The notes below the pieces were generated by a model that worked only from the letters and a program-made list of their open reading frames with translations, ran no database searches and was not told where the DNA came from. From Marinobacter sp. X15-166B (lineage in GTDB: Bacteria > Pseudomonadota > Gammaproteobacteria > Pseudomonadales > Oleiphilaceae), in NCBI RefSeq assembly GCF_001752365.1, contig NZ_MEIY01000001.1, positions 2,986,820-3,050,819 of the forward strand: a stretch of 64,000 bases of DNA, read 5' to 3'. Of the stretch, positions 51,013-60,807 are shown one piece after another. Position 1 is the first letter of the stretch, and each line of letters starts with the position of its first letter. Both the position numbers and the translations under genes were made by a program.

Positions 51013-51807
51013 TCAGGGAGTCAGGCCGTAAGCGTGCCCCCAGCCAAGACCGGCCCAGGTGTCCCCCTGCGGGCGATACTCACACCCCACCCAGCCCCGA
51101 TAACCCAGCGTGTCCAGCCGGTCCAGGATTGCCGGGTAGTAGAGTTCTCCGCGATCGGGTTCGTGCCTTTCGGGTACGCCGGCAATCTGCACGTGGCCAA
51201 TGTAGGGAAACTGGGTTTCCAGATTGCGGATCAGATCACCTTCAACGATCTGGCAATGATAGGCGTCGAACTGCACCCGGAGGTTGGCTGCGCCCACCCG
51301 CGTCACAATGTCCCTTGCCTGGGCCTGGCGCTGAAGAAAAAAACCCGGCATGTCGCGGCCATTAATGGGTTCGATAAGCAGGGTTTTACCCACCTTGGCG
51401 AGTTCCCCCGCAGCAAATTGCAGGTTGCGCACATAGGTGTCCAGATGGGCGCGGCGAACATCCGCATCGGCGTCGTCGGGCAGCAGACCCGCCATGGCAT
51501 GCAGCCGGGTGCAACCGAGCACCTCGGCGTAGCGGAGGGCCATGCTGACCGACTCCTTGAATTCCTGCTCCCGGCCGGGGAGGCTGGTCAGCCCCCGGTC
51601 GCCCGCTTCCCAGTCGCCCGGCGGCAGATTGAACAATACTTGCGTAAGGTTGTGGGCGTCGAGGGCAGCGCGCAACTCTTCAGGCTCGTAGGCGTACGGG
51701 AACAGATACTCGACGCCGCGAAAACCCGCCTTTGCCGCGGCTGGAAACCGGCCGAGAAAGTCATGCTCCGTGAACAGCATACTCAGATTGGCGGCCAGTC
51801 GAATCAT
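51013..51807 (-). CDS. otnI: 2-oxo-tetronate isomerase
   Basis: A 264-residue TIM-barrel enzyme of the hydroxypyruvate isomerase-like family. It has [34 protein letters not shown] at the start, a Glu ligand in [16 protein letters not shown], and QFDAYHCQ and [15 protein letters not shown] further on. OtnI interconverts 2-oxo- and 3-oxo-tetronates so that both stereo-series enter the OtnK/OtnC route. It lies between otnC and denD. Confidence 0.9.
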   Translation of the reverse strand: MIRLAANLSMLFTEHDFLGRFPAAAKAGFRGVEYLFPYAYEPEELRAALDAHNLTQVLFNLPPGDWEAGDRGLTSLPGREQEFKESVSMALRYAEVLGCTRLHAMAGLLPDDADADVRRAHLDTYVRNLQFAAGELAKVGKTLLIEPINGRDMPGFFLQRQAQARDIVTRVGAANLRVQFDAYHCQIVEGDLIRNLETQFPYIGHVQIAGVPERHEPDRGELYYPAILDRLDTLGYRGWVGCEYRPQGDTWAGLGWGHAYGLTP

Positions 51808-51838
51808 GGGTTGTCCCTTGTGTCATCAAGCATCGGTA

Positions 51839-52480
51839 TCAGTCGCGCGGAAAACGCGCCTCCAGTTCCGCCACCTGCTCGGCACTCAGGCAGCGAGGGT
51901 TTTGACCGCGTAACAGCAAAAACAGTTTGGCGGTTTCTTCCAGTTCCTCGGTGGCATAGACCGCGGCGTCCAGAGTTTTACCCGCCACCACCGGGCCGTG
52001 GTTCGCGAGCAGCACGGCACTGTGTGCGCCTGCCAGCCCTTTGACCGCATCGCCCAGCGAAGGGTCACCGGGGATGTGGTAGGGCACCAGTGGCAACTTG
52101 CCAACCCGCATCACGTAGTAAGCCGTCAACGGCGGAATACAGTTGTGCGGATCGATTTCGGGGAGGCAGGACACCGCCACCGAATGGGTGGAATGCAAGT
52201 GCACGATGGCCCCGGACTGTGGGCGTTCACCATACATGGCCTGGTGCAGGAAGCTTTCCTTGGTGGGCTGATCGCCATCCATCAGATGGCCGTTGCGGTC
52301 CAGACGGGAGATACGGGCGGGATCAAGGCGGCCCAGGCACGCGTTGGTGGGGGTCATCAGCCAACCCCCGTCCTCCAGGCGGACACTGATATTGCCGCTG
52401 GACCCCATGGTCAGCCCACGATCAAACAGCGATTGGCCGTGCAGGGCAATTTGTTCCCGTAACCGGTTGATGGAATTCAT
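51839..52480 (-). CDS. otnC: 3-oxo-tetronate 4-phosphate decarboxylase
   Basis: A 213-residue class II aldolase-fold enzyme. Metal ligands are in VHLHSTHSVAVS and the later His of LLANHGPVV. GLTMGSSGNISVRLEDG near the start is typical. OtnC decarboxylates 3-oxo-tetronate 4-phosphate to dihydroxyacetone phosphate. It overlaps otnK by four bases. Confidence 0.92.
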   Translation of the reverse strand: MNSINRLREQIALHGQSLFDRGLTMGSSGNISVRLEDGGWLMTPTNACLGRLDPARISRLDRNGHLMDGDQPTKESFLHQAMYGERPQSGAIVHLHSTHSVAVSCLPEIDPHNCIPPLTAYYVMRVGKLPLVPYHIPGDPSLGDAVKGLAGAHSAVLLANHGPVVAGKTLDAAVYATEELEETAKLFLLLRGQNPRCLSAEQVAELEARFPRD

Positions 52481-53757
52481 GCCAGTACCTCGAAGGCCCG
52501 CGAGAAAAAATCGACACCACCAAAATTGCCGGATTTCAGGGCCACCGACAACGGTGCCTGGTGGCCCGGCAGTTGCGTCTGGGTCCAGGGGACGCCGGGG
52601 TCGATCTGTGACCCGATGCGCAATTGGCGGATGCCGAGCGCAGACACCACCGCGCCCGAGGTTTCTCCGCCTGCCACCAATAACTTGCCTACGCCTTCGG
52701 AAACCAATGCTTTCGCCAGTGTGGCCAGTGCGCGCTCGACCCGCTCGCCGGCGGCGGCCGCCCCCAGTTGATCCTGCGCGTGTTTGACCTGGTCGGGCGT
52801 GGCTGAAGCGTAAATCAGTACCGGGTCCGTGTTGTTCAGACGATCACGGGCAAACGCCAGCGCTTTGTCGAGTTGCTCATCGCTGGCGGCCAACGCTATG
52901 GGATCCAGAGCAAACCCTTCATAGCGGGAAAGGAAATGTTCAATTTGTGACAGGGTCGCCCGGGAACAGCTGCCGGAGAGTATCAGCGACGTGCCGCTGG
53001 CCGGTGCCAGCTGGCCGGCGTTGTCTACCTCTTTCAGCCAGCCGAGCCGGCGGTATTCGGCAGGTAAAGCCTGCCCCAGCCCCGACCCCCCGGTGACCAG
53101 TGGGCACTCGGCCACGGTCGCCGCCAGCACCCTGAGATCGGCCTCATCAAGGGTGTCACAAATGACCTGGCGGACGCCCTGCGATACCAGTTTGTTGAGG
53201 TGTGCCCGTGCCTGCGCCGCACCCGCCGTCAGAGTGGCATGGGCCAGCAGCCCAACGGGGTGGGGGGTCTGGCGGGACAGGGTGCGCACCAGATCAGCAT
53301 CCCGCATCGGGTTGAGCGGGTGGTGCTCCATGCCGCTGTCGTTGAGCAGCCGGTCGCCGACAAACAAGTGGCCCTGGTAGACGGTGCGGCCATTGGCGGG
53401 AAACGCCGGTACCATGACGGTCTGCCGGGCACCGAGCTGGTCCAGCAGGGCATCCGTAACCGGGCCAATATTGCCGTCGTCGGTGGAGTCAAAGGTGGAG
53501 CAGTATTTGAAAAAGATCTGCCGCGCTCCCTGACCACCAAGCCAATTCAGCGCCGCCAGAGAATCACTGACGGCCTCTTGCACAGGGCATGATCGGGACT
53601 TAAGCGCCACCACTACCGCATCTGTATCTGCGAGATCCAGCGCCACCCGGGGGACGCCGATCACCTGCAGGGTGCGCATCCCGGCGCGGACCAGATTGTT
53701 GGCCAGATCGGTGGCGCCGGTAAAATCGTCTGCGACTGCTCCGAGTACTATCCCCAT
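52477..53757 (-). CDS. otnK: 3-oxo-tetronate 4-kinase
   Basis: A 426-residue four-carbon acid sugar kinase (formerly DUF1537). N-terminal domain with LGAVADDFTGATDLANNLVRAGMRT and FFKYCSTFDSTDDGNIGP; C-terminal domain with LLVAGGETSGAVVSALG and the IDPGVPWTQT segment. It phosphorylates 3-oxo-tetronate at C4. It starts on the last base of the ltnD stop (TAATG). Confidence 0.93.
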   Translation of the reverse strand: MGIVLGAVADDFTGATDLANNLVRAGMRTLQVIGVPRVALDLADTDAVVVALKSRSCPVQEAVSDSLAALNWLGGQGARQIFFKYCSTFDSTDDGNIGPVTDALLDQLGARQTVMVPAFPANGRTVYQGHLFVGDRLLNDSGMEHHPLNPMRDADLVRTLSRQTPHPVGLLAHATLTAGAAQARAHLNKLVSQGVRQVICDTLDEADLRVLAATVAECPLVTGGSGLGQALPAEYRRLGWLKEVDNAGQLAPASGTSLILSGSCSRATLSQIEHFLSRYEGFALDPIALAASDEQLDKALAFARDRLNNTDPVLIYASATPDQVKHAQDQLGAAAAGERVERALATLAKALVSEGVGKLLVAGGETSGAVVSALGIRQLRIGSQIDPGVPWTQTQLPGHQAPLSVALKSGNFGGVDFFSRAFEVLA

Positions 53758-54692
53758 TATTCAGACTCCTGACCGGCTGGGTCGTTGGCTGCCGGCAACG
53801 CAAACCCGGAGAGTCGCTGGTACACCTTGATCACGGCTGAGTCGTCTTCACGGCCCAGACCGGCCCCGCTGGCGGCGGTGAATTGTTGCAACGCGCTGGC
53901 TGCTACGGGCATGGCGAGGGCCAGCTCCCGTCCGGTCTGGTGCACGATGTTCAGGTCTTTGACAAAAATATCGACAGCGGACAGCGGGGTGTAGTCGCCA
54001 CTGAGGATATGAGGCACCCGGTTTTCAAACATCCAGGAATTGCCCGCTGAATGGGTTATCACGTCATATAGGGTTTCCGGGTCCAGTCCCATGCGAATCC
54101 CCAGGGCCATGGCCTCGGCGGCGGCAGCGATATGGACGCCCGCCAGGTGTTGATTGACCAGTTTCACGCTGGAACCGGGCCCCGGCGCATCGCCCAGTCG
54201 GTAGACGGTGGCGGCCATAGCGTCTAATACCGCTTGCCCCCTGGTGTAGGCTGACGGTTCGCCGGAAGACATGATCGACAACTGCCCGGTGGCGGCCTTG
54301 GCCGCACCACCGCTGACGGGGGCATCGAGCATGAGTAACCCTGCTTCAGACAGCCGCACGCCAAGGGTTCTGGCGTAACTGGGTGCTACTGTCGCACACT
54401 GCACTATGAGGCTGCCCGGTGCCAGTCGGGCGGCGAGGCCGTCGATACCGAAAAGCACCGATTCCACCTGATCGGCATTGACCACCAACAGCACCACAAC
54501 GTTGCATTGGTCCGCGAGATCTGCGGGTGTGGCAACGCAGCGACCGCCCCGGGTGATGAATGCCTCACGGGCAAGCGAGGAGACATCGCAGCCTATTACA
54601 GACAACCCCGCGTTGAGTATCGCCGTTGCAGAGCCCAGCCCCATTGCACCCAGACCGACGACACCGACAACCGGCTCACGTTGTTTAGTCAC
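53757..54692 (-). CDS. ltnD: L-threonate dehydrogenase
   Basis: A 311-residue beta-hydroxyacid dehydrogenase. GVVGLGAMGLGSA binds NAD, DAPVSGGAAKAATG is the substrate loop, and GSSVKLVNQHLAGVH holds the catalytic Lys. I prefer the GTG at 54692 (MTKQREPVVG), which has GGAGAG seven bases before it; the ATG at 54728 has none. LtnD oxidises L-threonate to 2-oxo-tetronate, which OtnI then isomerises. It is the first gene of the operon. Confidence 0.88.
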   Translation of the reverse strand: MTKQREPVVGVVGLGAMGLGSATAILNAGLSVIGCDVSSLAREAFITRGGRCVATPADLADQCNVVVLLVVNADQVESVLFGIDGLAARLAPGSLIVQCATVAPSYARTLGVRLSEAGLLMLDAPVSGGAAKAATGQLSIMSSGEPSAYTRGQAVLDAMAATVYRLGDAPGPGSSVKLVNQHLAGVHIAAAAEAMALGIRMGLDPETLYDVITHSAGNSWMFENRVPHILSGDYTPLSAVDIFVKDLNIVHQTGRELALAMPVAASALQQFTAASGAGLGREDDSAVIKVYQRLSGFALPAANDPAGQESE

Positions 54693-54871
54693 TGGCTTAC
54701 TCTCCACGCTGAGAACAGGTACCTCCATAAAAATAGAAGTAGAAGCAGAAAAGCGCTAGCGTATTGAAAGTTTTTTTAAATTTATTAAGCAGTTCCGAGC
54801 ATGACCGACGTTAATCCTGTGTTGTTTCCGCGCCGCGATCCGGCCGCTTTCCGGGTGTGTGGTTGGGCATT

Positions 54872-55162
54872 TCACGACCTCGGCTCGTAAACTTCCAGCA
54901 TCGACACCTCCGGCGGCGCGGTGACAATGGCTTCGAGCTGGGGCATTACCTTTTCCCGAATTGACTCGGCCGCTGCTTCAGCGTCTTTCCTGGTTTGCCA
55001 GACGGTGAAGGACCCATACTCGGTTTCATCCTCCGATACCGTGTAAGTGGCACTGACAAAACCCTGCAAAGATTTGGTATAGCCATAGATGTCGTCCGCT
55101 ATTTTTTCAACCGATGGTCTGTTGTCTGCAGTAGATTTGAATGTGAAATGACGGGCATACAT
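54872..55162 (-). CDS. Antibiotic biosynthesis monooxygenase-like small protein
   Basis: A 96-residue dimeric alpha-beta barrel type protein (MYARHFTFKSTADNRPSVEKIADDIYG, then GFVSATYTVSEDETEYGSFTVWQTRKDAEAA). Family members are small oxygenases, heme-degrading enzymes or stress proteins. No cofactor ligand can be singled out. It stands alone on the minus strand. Confidence 0.7.
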   Translation of the reverse strand: MYARHFTFKSTADNRPSVEKIADDIYGYTKSLQGFVSATYTVSEDETEYGSFTVWQTRKDAEAAAESIREKVMPQLEAIVTAPPEVSMLEVYEPRS

Positions 55163-55240
55163 GTCCGGGTCCCCCTGCCTGGCTCAGAATGAGCGAGTGC
55201 TCGTAGCGTCCGGGGCACAGCAGAATCCCCACGTAAAAGC

Positions 55241-55960
55241 TTAGTTGAAGGATCCGGGGGCTGCTGCGTAATCCGTTATCTGCCCGTCCACCAGATTGAT
55301 GGTGCGGTCACAGGTCGCTGACAAACGCGGGTCATGGGTGACCAGCAGCACCGCACAGCCGCGCTCCCGATTGAAATGGCGGAACAGCTCAAACACTTCG
55401 CTCGCGGTCTGGGTGTCTAGGTTGCCGGTGGGTTCATCGGCCAGCAACAGGGCGGGCTCGGTGATCAGCGCCCGGGCAATGGCCACACGCTGCTGCTGGC
55501 CGCCCGACAGTTGATTGGGTTTGCTGGCGGCAAATTTTTCCAGCCCCACCCCGGCGAGCAGCTCCCGGGCCCGCTGCAACGCTGCCTTGTCGGGCTTGCC
55601 ATGGGCAAGCATCAGCGGCATGAGCACGTTGTCGAGGGCGGTGAAGGCCTGAATCAGGTGGTGAAACTGGAACACAAAGCCAATGGCGTGGCCGCGCAGG
55701 GCGGTGCGACCGGCATCGTCCATCCCGCTGGTGGCCTGACCGAGGAGATACAGTTCGCCACTGCTGGGCGTGTCCAGCAGGCCGATCAGGTTCAGCAGCG
55801 TGCTTTTCCCTGATCCGGACGGGCCGATCAGCGCGGCAAAGTCAGTGCGACCGATACTCAAGTTGATTCCGTGCAACACCTCGATTTCATTGGGCAAGCC
55901 TGGGTTGTAGGATTTACGCAGCGCTTCCAGACGCAGCACCGGATTAGCGGGATCAGACAT
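55241..55960 (-). CDS. ABC exporter ATPase (MacB/LolD type)
   Basis: A 239-residue ATPase. Walker [10 protein letters not shown]-loop [18 protein letters not shown], signature [15 protein letters not shown], Walker [14 protein letters not shown]-loop VTHD. The FQFHHL and PTGNLDT motifs place it with MacB/LolD mechanotransmission systems. The ATG at 55960 overlaps the permease stop by eight bases. It works with the permease and membrane fusion protein upstream in the same operon. Confidence 0.93.
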   Translation of the reverse strand: MSDPANPVLRLEALRKSYNPGLPNEIEVLHGINLSIGRTDFAALIGPSGSGKSTLLNLIGLLDTPSSGELYLLGQATSGMDDAGRTALRGHAIGFVFQFHHLIQAFTALDNVLMPLMLAHGKPDKAALQRARELLAGVGLEKFAASKPNQLSGGQQQRVAIARALITEPALLLADEPTGNLDTQTASEVFELFRHFNRERGCAVLLVTHDPRLSATCDRTINLVDGQITDYAAAPGSFN

Positions 55961-57176
55961 AGCGGATGGCCACCACCGGGTCGAGGCCGGCGGCGCGCCG
56001 CGAAGGCACCGCAGCCGCCAGCACCCCCGTCCCGGTGGCCAGCAGGATCGCCAGCAGCACCAGAATCGGGGGGACCGGTATATAGAACAAACCCGGTCCA
56101 AAGGTGTTGAACGCCCACACCAGCCCGTAACTGATGGCGATTCCGGCGTTTGAGCCCAGCAAACTGACCAAAGCGCCCTGGATCAGGAACACCCGCAAGA
56201 TCTGCTGACGCGTGGCGCCGGTGGCCCGTAATATGCCGATTTCCCGGGTGCGTTGCACCACACTGACCGACAGCACACTGGCAATACCGAAGGCCACCGA
56301 TATGGCGACAAACACCATGATCATGTTGGTAGACAGGCTTTGTGCGGTGAGGGCATTCATCAGTTGCGCGTTGGTTTCGATCCAGCTTTCCGCGTTCAGC
56401 GAGGTGAGGCGTTCAATCTGCGCGGCCAGGGTGTCGGCCGCAAAGATATCCGTGACCGTGAGATCGATGACCGTGACCCCGCCGGGGAGCTCCAGCAACG
56501 ACTGCGCCTGTTTCAGATCCAGATAGACGTAGCGCGCATCGAGTTCGCGTACGCCCAGCTCGAAGATTCCGGCGATGTTCACCACGGTGCTGTTCTGCTG
56601 ACCGGTATCGAGCCGCAACTTGCTGCCTGCCCGCACCCCCAGATCAGCGGCCAGTATGGTGCCGACCAGAGCGTCACCGGCGCCCACGCGCAGTTGCCCG
56701 CTGACCAGGTAACGGGCCAGCGGAATGATCCGCAGATAACGGTCCGGATCGATGCCTACCAGCGCCACCGACTCCAGGGCTTCGCCACGCCGGACAAAGG
56801 CCGGTCCGGACACCACCGGCGAGACAGCGGTCAGCAGGGGCTGTTGATCCAGCGTCGCGATGATCTGTTGCCAGTTGTTGATCGAGCGGAGCCGCTGGGC
56901 CCGCTGGTCTTCCTGCACCAAGTGCACCGTACCCGAGGGCACCGGCAGCAGCACATTGGTTTCATCGGGTGACAACAAGCGGATGTGAGCCTGGGTCCCC
57001 AAGGTGCGTTCGATGATGTTGGCCTGCAGTCCCTGGATCAGGGCGCTGATAAACACAATCACCGCCACCCCCACGGCTACGCCCACCGTAATCATCAACG
57101 ACTGGGTACGTCCCTCACGCAGAAAACCCGCTGCGAGGGTCCACTCGATCCACAGACTGCGCAACGGGCGCCTCAA
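55953..57176 (-). CDS. ABC exporter permease, FtsX/MacB type
   Basis: A 407-residue permease with one N-terminal membrane segment (MITVGVAVGVAVIVFISALIQGL), a periplasmic MacB-like domain, and three C-terminal segments with VVQRTREIGILRATGATRQQILRVFLIQGALVSLLGS-type coupling helix. It overlaps both neighbours, so fusion protein, permease and ATPase form one operon. Substrate unknown. Confidence 0.93.
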   Translation of the reverse strand: MRRPLRSLWIEWTLAAGFLREGRTQSLMITVGVAVGVAVIVFISALIQGLQANIIERTLGTQAHIRLLSPDETNVLLPVPSGTVHLVQEDQRAQRLRSINNWQQIIATLDQQPLLTAVSPVVSGPAFVRRGEALESVALVGIDPDRYLRIIPLARYLVSGQLRVGAGDALVGTILAADLGVRAGSKLRLDTGQQNSTVVNIAGIFELGVRELDARYVYLDLKQAQSLLELPGGVTVIDLTVTDIFAADTLAAQIERLTSLNAESWIETNAQLMNALTAQSLSTNMIMVFVAISVAFGIASVLSVSVVQRTREIGILRATGATRQQILRVFLIQGALVSLLGSNAGIAISYGLVWAFNTFGPGLFYIPVPPILVLLAILLATGTGVLAAAVPSRRAAGLDPVVAIRYV

Positions 57177-58435
57177 TTGAAGTTCACCGGCAATTCATTG
57201 CGGGTGGCGGTGTCGCCGGACTCGCGGCTGACCGGCGCCTTGCGTTCCCTGAACCGTACCCGCGTGCCGTCGGCCAGCGGAGCCGTGCCGTCTGCCAGCA
57301 CCGCATCGCCAGCGCTCAGACCGGCGACGATTTCGGTCATGGCCAGACCGCGCAGGCCCAGGGTTACCTCCTGTTGATGCACCTTGCCATTGCGAAGCAG
57401 CAGTACCTGGGCCTGATCGTTGTACACACGGTCGAGCGCATCATTGGGTACGGCCAGCGCCCGCGGACGGTGCCCGGTTTCGACATTCACCGACGCGGTC
57501 ATGTCCTGGCGCAGGAAATCGGGTACCGGATCGACGGTCAAGCGCACCTCCACGGTGCCCCGTTGCGGATCGATACTGGGGGCGATAAAGGTGATTCGGG
57601 CGGGAAACGGTTGGCCCGGGTAGGCATCGGTGACGACCATGGCCGTCTGGTGCAAGGTCAGACGCGACAAATTGCGCTCATCGAAGGGTACCCGAATTTC
57701 GGTACCCCCTTCGCGGGCAATGGTGAACAATACGCGGCCGGGCTGAACCAGATCGCCGGGTTCGACATTGCGGGTCAGCACGGTACCGGCCACACCGGCC
57801 CGCACCAGAGTTTTGGCGACTTGCGCCTTGAGAGCTGCAACCCGCTGCTGTAGCAGCACTTCCTCCGCGTTGCCGGGAGCCAGCGCCGCGGCGCGCAGGC
57901 GGGCGGTGTCGTACGCGCTGCGCGCCAGGATTTCCGCCTGCACGGCCTGCTCCAGCGCTTCATTGGACAGCAGCGCCCGGTCGGCCAGATCCCGTCGCCG
58001 CGTCGTCTCTCGTTGCGCCTGTGCCAGCAACGACTCCGCGCGCCTGAGCGCCACCTCGGCTTGAGGACGCCGGCTGGTGGCCAGCTCGGCCAGAGCCGCC
58101 TCGGCCTGACGCAACTGGGCGGCGAGGTCATCGGCCCGTAACACCAGAAGCGTGTCGCCTCGCAGCACCTTGTCACCTTCCTGTACCAGGCGTTCCTTTA
58201 CAACCGCGGTAATTTCGCTGCCGATCTGTGTGCGGGACTCGGTCATCACCCGGCCGGTGCCCACCACGGTCTGTACCAGCGGAACTGCCTGGATCACATA
58301 GCCTTGCACCTCGGGCCCTTGCCACCAGCGGAGCGCGCCGTATGCCAGCGCGACCAGAAGCAGGGTGGGAATAAACAGAGCGGAGTAGCGGGCCGGGCGC
58401 ACGTTAAAACTCCAGTGTCGGGGTGCAGAGATCAC
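57173..58435 (-). CDS. Membrane fusion protein of an ABC efflux system
   Basis: A 420-residue HlyD/MacA-family adaptor. A membrane anchor lies near residues 17-35, then lipoyl and coiled-coil regions (QLRQAEAALAELATSRRPQAEVALRRAESLLAQAQ), then beta-barrel and membrane-proximal domains (VEPGDLVQPGRVLFTIAREG). It links inner-membrane transport to an outer-membrane channel, which is not encoded here. Substrate unknown. Confidence 0.9.
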   Translation of the reverse strand: MISAPRHWSFNVRPARYSALFIPTLLLVALAYGALRWWQGPEVQGYVIQAVPLVQTVVGTGRVMTESRTQIGSEITAVVKERLVQEGDKVLRGDTLLVLRADDLAAQLRQAEAALAELATSRRPQAEVALRRAESLLAQAQRETTRRRDLADRALLSNEALEQAVQAEILARSAYDTARLRAAALAPGNAEEVLLQQRVAALKAQVAKTLVRAGVAGTVLTRNVEPGDLVQPGRVLFTIAREGGTEIRVPFDERNLSRLTLHQTAMVVTDAYPGQPFPARITFIAPSIDPQRGTVEVRLTVDPVPDFLRQDMTASVNVETGHRPRALAVPNDALDRVYNDQAQVLLLRNGKVHQQEVTLGLRGLAMTEIVAGLSAGDAVLADGTAPLADGTRVRFRERKAPVSRESGDTATRNELPVNFN

Positions 58436-58649
58436 GGGGTCGGGTTCACCGGCAGACCTGTCGATTTATCTGAAAAGCTTAGCCGAGGGTCAGCGTTACC
58501 GCCACGTGCTCACCCCACGCCGAGGTGTGGTTCATGCAATGGGTAAACGAGGGCAGATCAGCCGGGATTTGGCGAAGCCGGGGAAAGCCCTGCCTGTGTG
58601 CACCCGGTGAACCCGGGACCCAGGGAAGGCTTATCACCAAAAGCAAGGT

Positions 58650-58961
58650 TTAGTTGGGATTGCTGGACAGGAAAGCGGACAGATTAGCGATGTCGTCGTC
58701 GCTGAGATCACGTGCATTCGGAATCATCAGGAGAGAGTTGGGCCCGACTTTTTCGCCCGCACGGTAGGTTTCCAGCCGCGCAGTGATGTAGTCGGCGTCT
58801 CGCCCGGTCAGCTTGGGAAAGCTGGCCATGCCCTTGGCGGTTGGTCCGTGGCACTGGGCACAGTTACTGGCATAGAGGGTCTTGCCCGCTTCCGGATTTG
58901 CCGCCTGGGCCTGGGACAGGCCCAGAGCAATGGTCATCGCAAACAGCACTGTTCGTTTCAT
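58650..58961 (-). CDS. Periplasmic c-type cytochrome
   Basis: A 103-residue class I cytochrome c. The signal peptide ends SQAQA. The heme site is CAQCH, and the axial Met is in SLLMIPNARDLSDDD. I use the ATG at 58961 (MKRTVLFAM). It follows the PQQ sugar dehydrogenase by about 60 bases on the same strand and probably takes its electrons. Confidence 0.92.
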   Translation of the reverse strand: MKRTVLFAMTIALGLSQAQAANPEAGKTLYASNCAQCHGPTAKGMASFPKLTGRDADYITARLETYRAGEKVGPNSLLMIPNARDLSDDDIANLSAFLSSNPN

Positions 58962-59024
58962 AAGGTCTACTTCCAATTCCGGTGGGTAGTGCACTGCCCG
59001 AGGGCAGTGCAGTCAGTCAGCCAA

Positions 59025-60302
59025 TCACTCAGCAGTGAACCGGTGGACCTGGCCTTCGTCCACGGCGACATAAAGCGCGCCATCCGGCCCCGTCACCAGC
59101 CCACGGAAGCGGGCGGACCCCTCCGGCATGGGCATTTCAGCGATGTCGTTAATGGTGGGCCCGTCGGCCGCCAGATCAATCACGTTGATGCGCTGACCTA
59201 CCGGGGTACCACCAAACCCGATGCCCATGAAACTGACCACCAGACGGCCGTCCCAGTCACCCCATTGTTCGCCTTCCAGGAAGGCGGCACTGCTGATGCC
59301 CTGGGAATAACCGTCGTTGGTCCACAGTGGTTGCATGGCGTCCGGGTAGGTTTCCAGGTCGGTCATTGACATGTATGCCGCGCGCTCCTTGCGATCCATT
59401 CCCTCGTTCTGGTTGGGCTGGTATCCGCAGTAGTCGTCCGGGCAATCGCCCCGGCCGGCCATGTTCGGGCGCGGGTCCCATCCGCTGTTGGCTCCGGGCA
59501 CCAGTGCGTTTACTTCATCGGTATGCCAGGGGCCGTGTTCGGTGATGATTGGCTGGTGGCTTTCCGGGTGGAAGGCGATGCCCTGAACGTTGCGGTGTCC
59601 GTAGGTAAAGATGCGCGGGTCGAACCCGTCCGGGGTGGCCTCAGTGTTGCCGGGCGCGGCTTCGCCATTGCCGTCAATGCGCAACACCTTGCCACCCAGG
59701 TTGTCCCCAAATTGCGGCAGGCTGCTGTTGTGGTTATCACCGGTGGTGACGTACAGGAAACCATCATCCGGACTGAAGCGGATGCGTCCGCCGTTGTGGG
59801 CTCCGGAGCCCCCGAAAGGGTGGTCACTGGGGGCTTGTTTGAACGGAATGTCAGTGACGATGTCGGTGCGCTCCGACACGCTTGTCAGGTCGTCGCTGAC
59901 ATTCAGACGCAACACCCGGTTGACTGCGGGGTTGTCGCCGGTACGGGAGGCGGAATAGACGTAGATGGTGTGGTTGTCCGCGAAGTCCGGATCCAGCGTG
60001 ACCCCGTTCATGCCGGCCTGACCGTCACAAAACAGGTCTTCGCCGTTCATGGAATAGCCGTCGGTGTCACCCATGCCCAGCAGGTTGTTCACCGTGCCAT
60101 CGGGTAGCCGGACCGAAAGGCCTTTGCACTTTTCGGTGAAGAACATGGTGCCGTCGGGCATGAAGGCCAGATCCCAGGGGCTTTCCAGCCCATCCATATA
60201 CACCGACTGGCTGATCTGGGGCGCTTTGGCCTGTACGGCCAGCGGCAAACCCGCCAGAGCAACTGCAACACAAAGCGAACGAAGGGAAGGTTTTTTTCTC
60301 AT
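59025..60302 (-). CDS. PQQ-dependent sugar (aldose) dehydrogenase
   Basis: A 425-residue soluble beta-propeller enzyme of the glucose/sorbosone dehydrogenase family. The signal peptide ends AVQA. Family motifs include GLESPWDLAFMPDGTMFFTEK, GGSGAHNGGRIRFSPDDGFLYVTTGDNHN, FTYGHRNVQGIAFHP and TEHGPWHTDEVN with the expected catalytic His. It would oxidise aldoses in the periplasm with PQQ. A sigma70-like promoter lies upstream. Confidence 0.92.
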   Translation of the reverse strand: MRKKPSLRSLCVAVALAGLPLAVQAKAPQISQSVYMDGLESPWDLAFMPDGTMFFTEKCKGLSVRLPDGTVNNLLGMGDTDGYSMNGEDLFCDGQAGMNGVTLDPDFADNHTIYVYSASRTGDNPAVNRVLRLNVSDDLTSVSERTDIVTDIPFKQAPSDHPFGGSGAHNGGRIRFSPDDGFLYVTTGDNHNSSLPQFGDNLGGKVLRIDGNGEAAPGNTEATPDGFDPRIFTYGHRNVQGIAFHPESHQPIITEHGPWHTDEVNALVPGANSGWDPRPNMAGRGDCPDDYCGYQPNQNEGMDRKERAAYMSMTDLETYPDAMQPLWTNDGYSQGISSAAFLEGEQWGDWDGRLVVSFMGIGFGGTPVGQRINVIDLAADGPTINDIAEMPMPEGSARFRGLVTGPDGALYVAVDEGQVHRFTAE

Positions 60303-60359
60303 GATTATTGATCCTTTGTGTAAGTCATTGTTGTTCTTGCTCGATACGACTATGTGACA

Positions 60360-60387
60360 AGTGTATCTATACTTACCGTATGGTCAA
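60360..60387 (-). promoter_or_regulatory. Candidate sigma70 promoter of the sugar dehydrogenase
   Basis: On the minus strand TTGACC (60382-60387), a 16-base spacer and TACACT (60360-60365). It lies 58 bases before the start codon. Confidence 0.5.
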
Positions 60388-60480
60388 ATTGCAGTCTGCC
60401 ACTGGCGACCTGCAGGCACCCTGTAATCGAGGTTAGCAGCCGGGGTGGGCCGCCGCCACTCCGGCCGGAACACTGCAACA

Positions 60481-60798
60481 CTAGCTTATACCCGGGTACT
60501 GCTCCCACACTTGCCACAGGTAAGCGTATTCAATTGAAAGAAGCAGGATGGGCACCACCATTCCGGCAGCGAATGAAGCAGAGCGGGTTGTTTTCCGGGA
60601 AAAGACAAACAGGAAATTCAGCAGGGCTGTCACCAACACGGCGATGGGGAAGGCGACGAGGACACCAATGGCGCGGAACCCGATCGATGAACCTTGACCG
60701 TCGGTCGTCGCAATGACCAGAAAGTAGCCGGCGGTCATGGCGCACAAGGGTAAAATTATCGAGAACAGCCAGCGTTCTTTGCGCGACAGAGGTGTCAT
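60481..60798 (-). CDS. Small membrane protein, 105 aa
   Basis: A 105-residue protein with three membrane segments (LFSIILPLCAMTAGYFLVIA, IGVLVAFPIAVLVTALLNFLFVF, FAAGMVVPILLLSIEYAYLW). No family recognised. It starts 9 bases after the P-loop gene, so the two are probably cotranscribed. Confidence 0.7.
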   Translation of the reverse strand: MTPLSRKERWLFSIILPLCAMTAGYFLVIATTDGQGSSIGFRAIGVLVAFPIAVLVTALLNFLFVFSRKTTRSASFAAGMVVPILLLSIEYAYLWQVWEQYPGIS

Positions 60799-60807
60799 GG
60801 CTGTGGC

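Noticed and set aside
50938-52044. 368-codon plus-strand frame
   Set aside because: Antisense shadow of otnI and otnC, both with clear family motifs.
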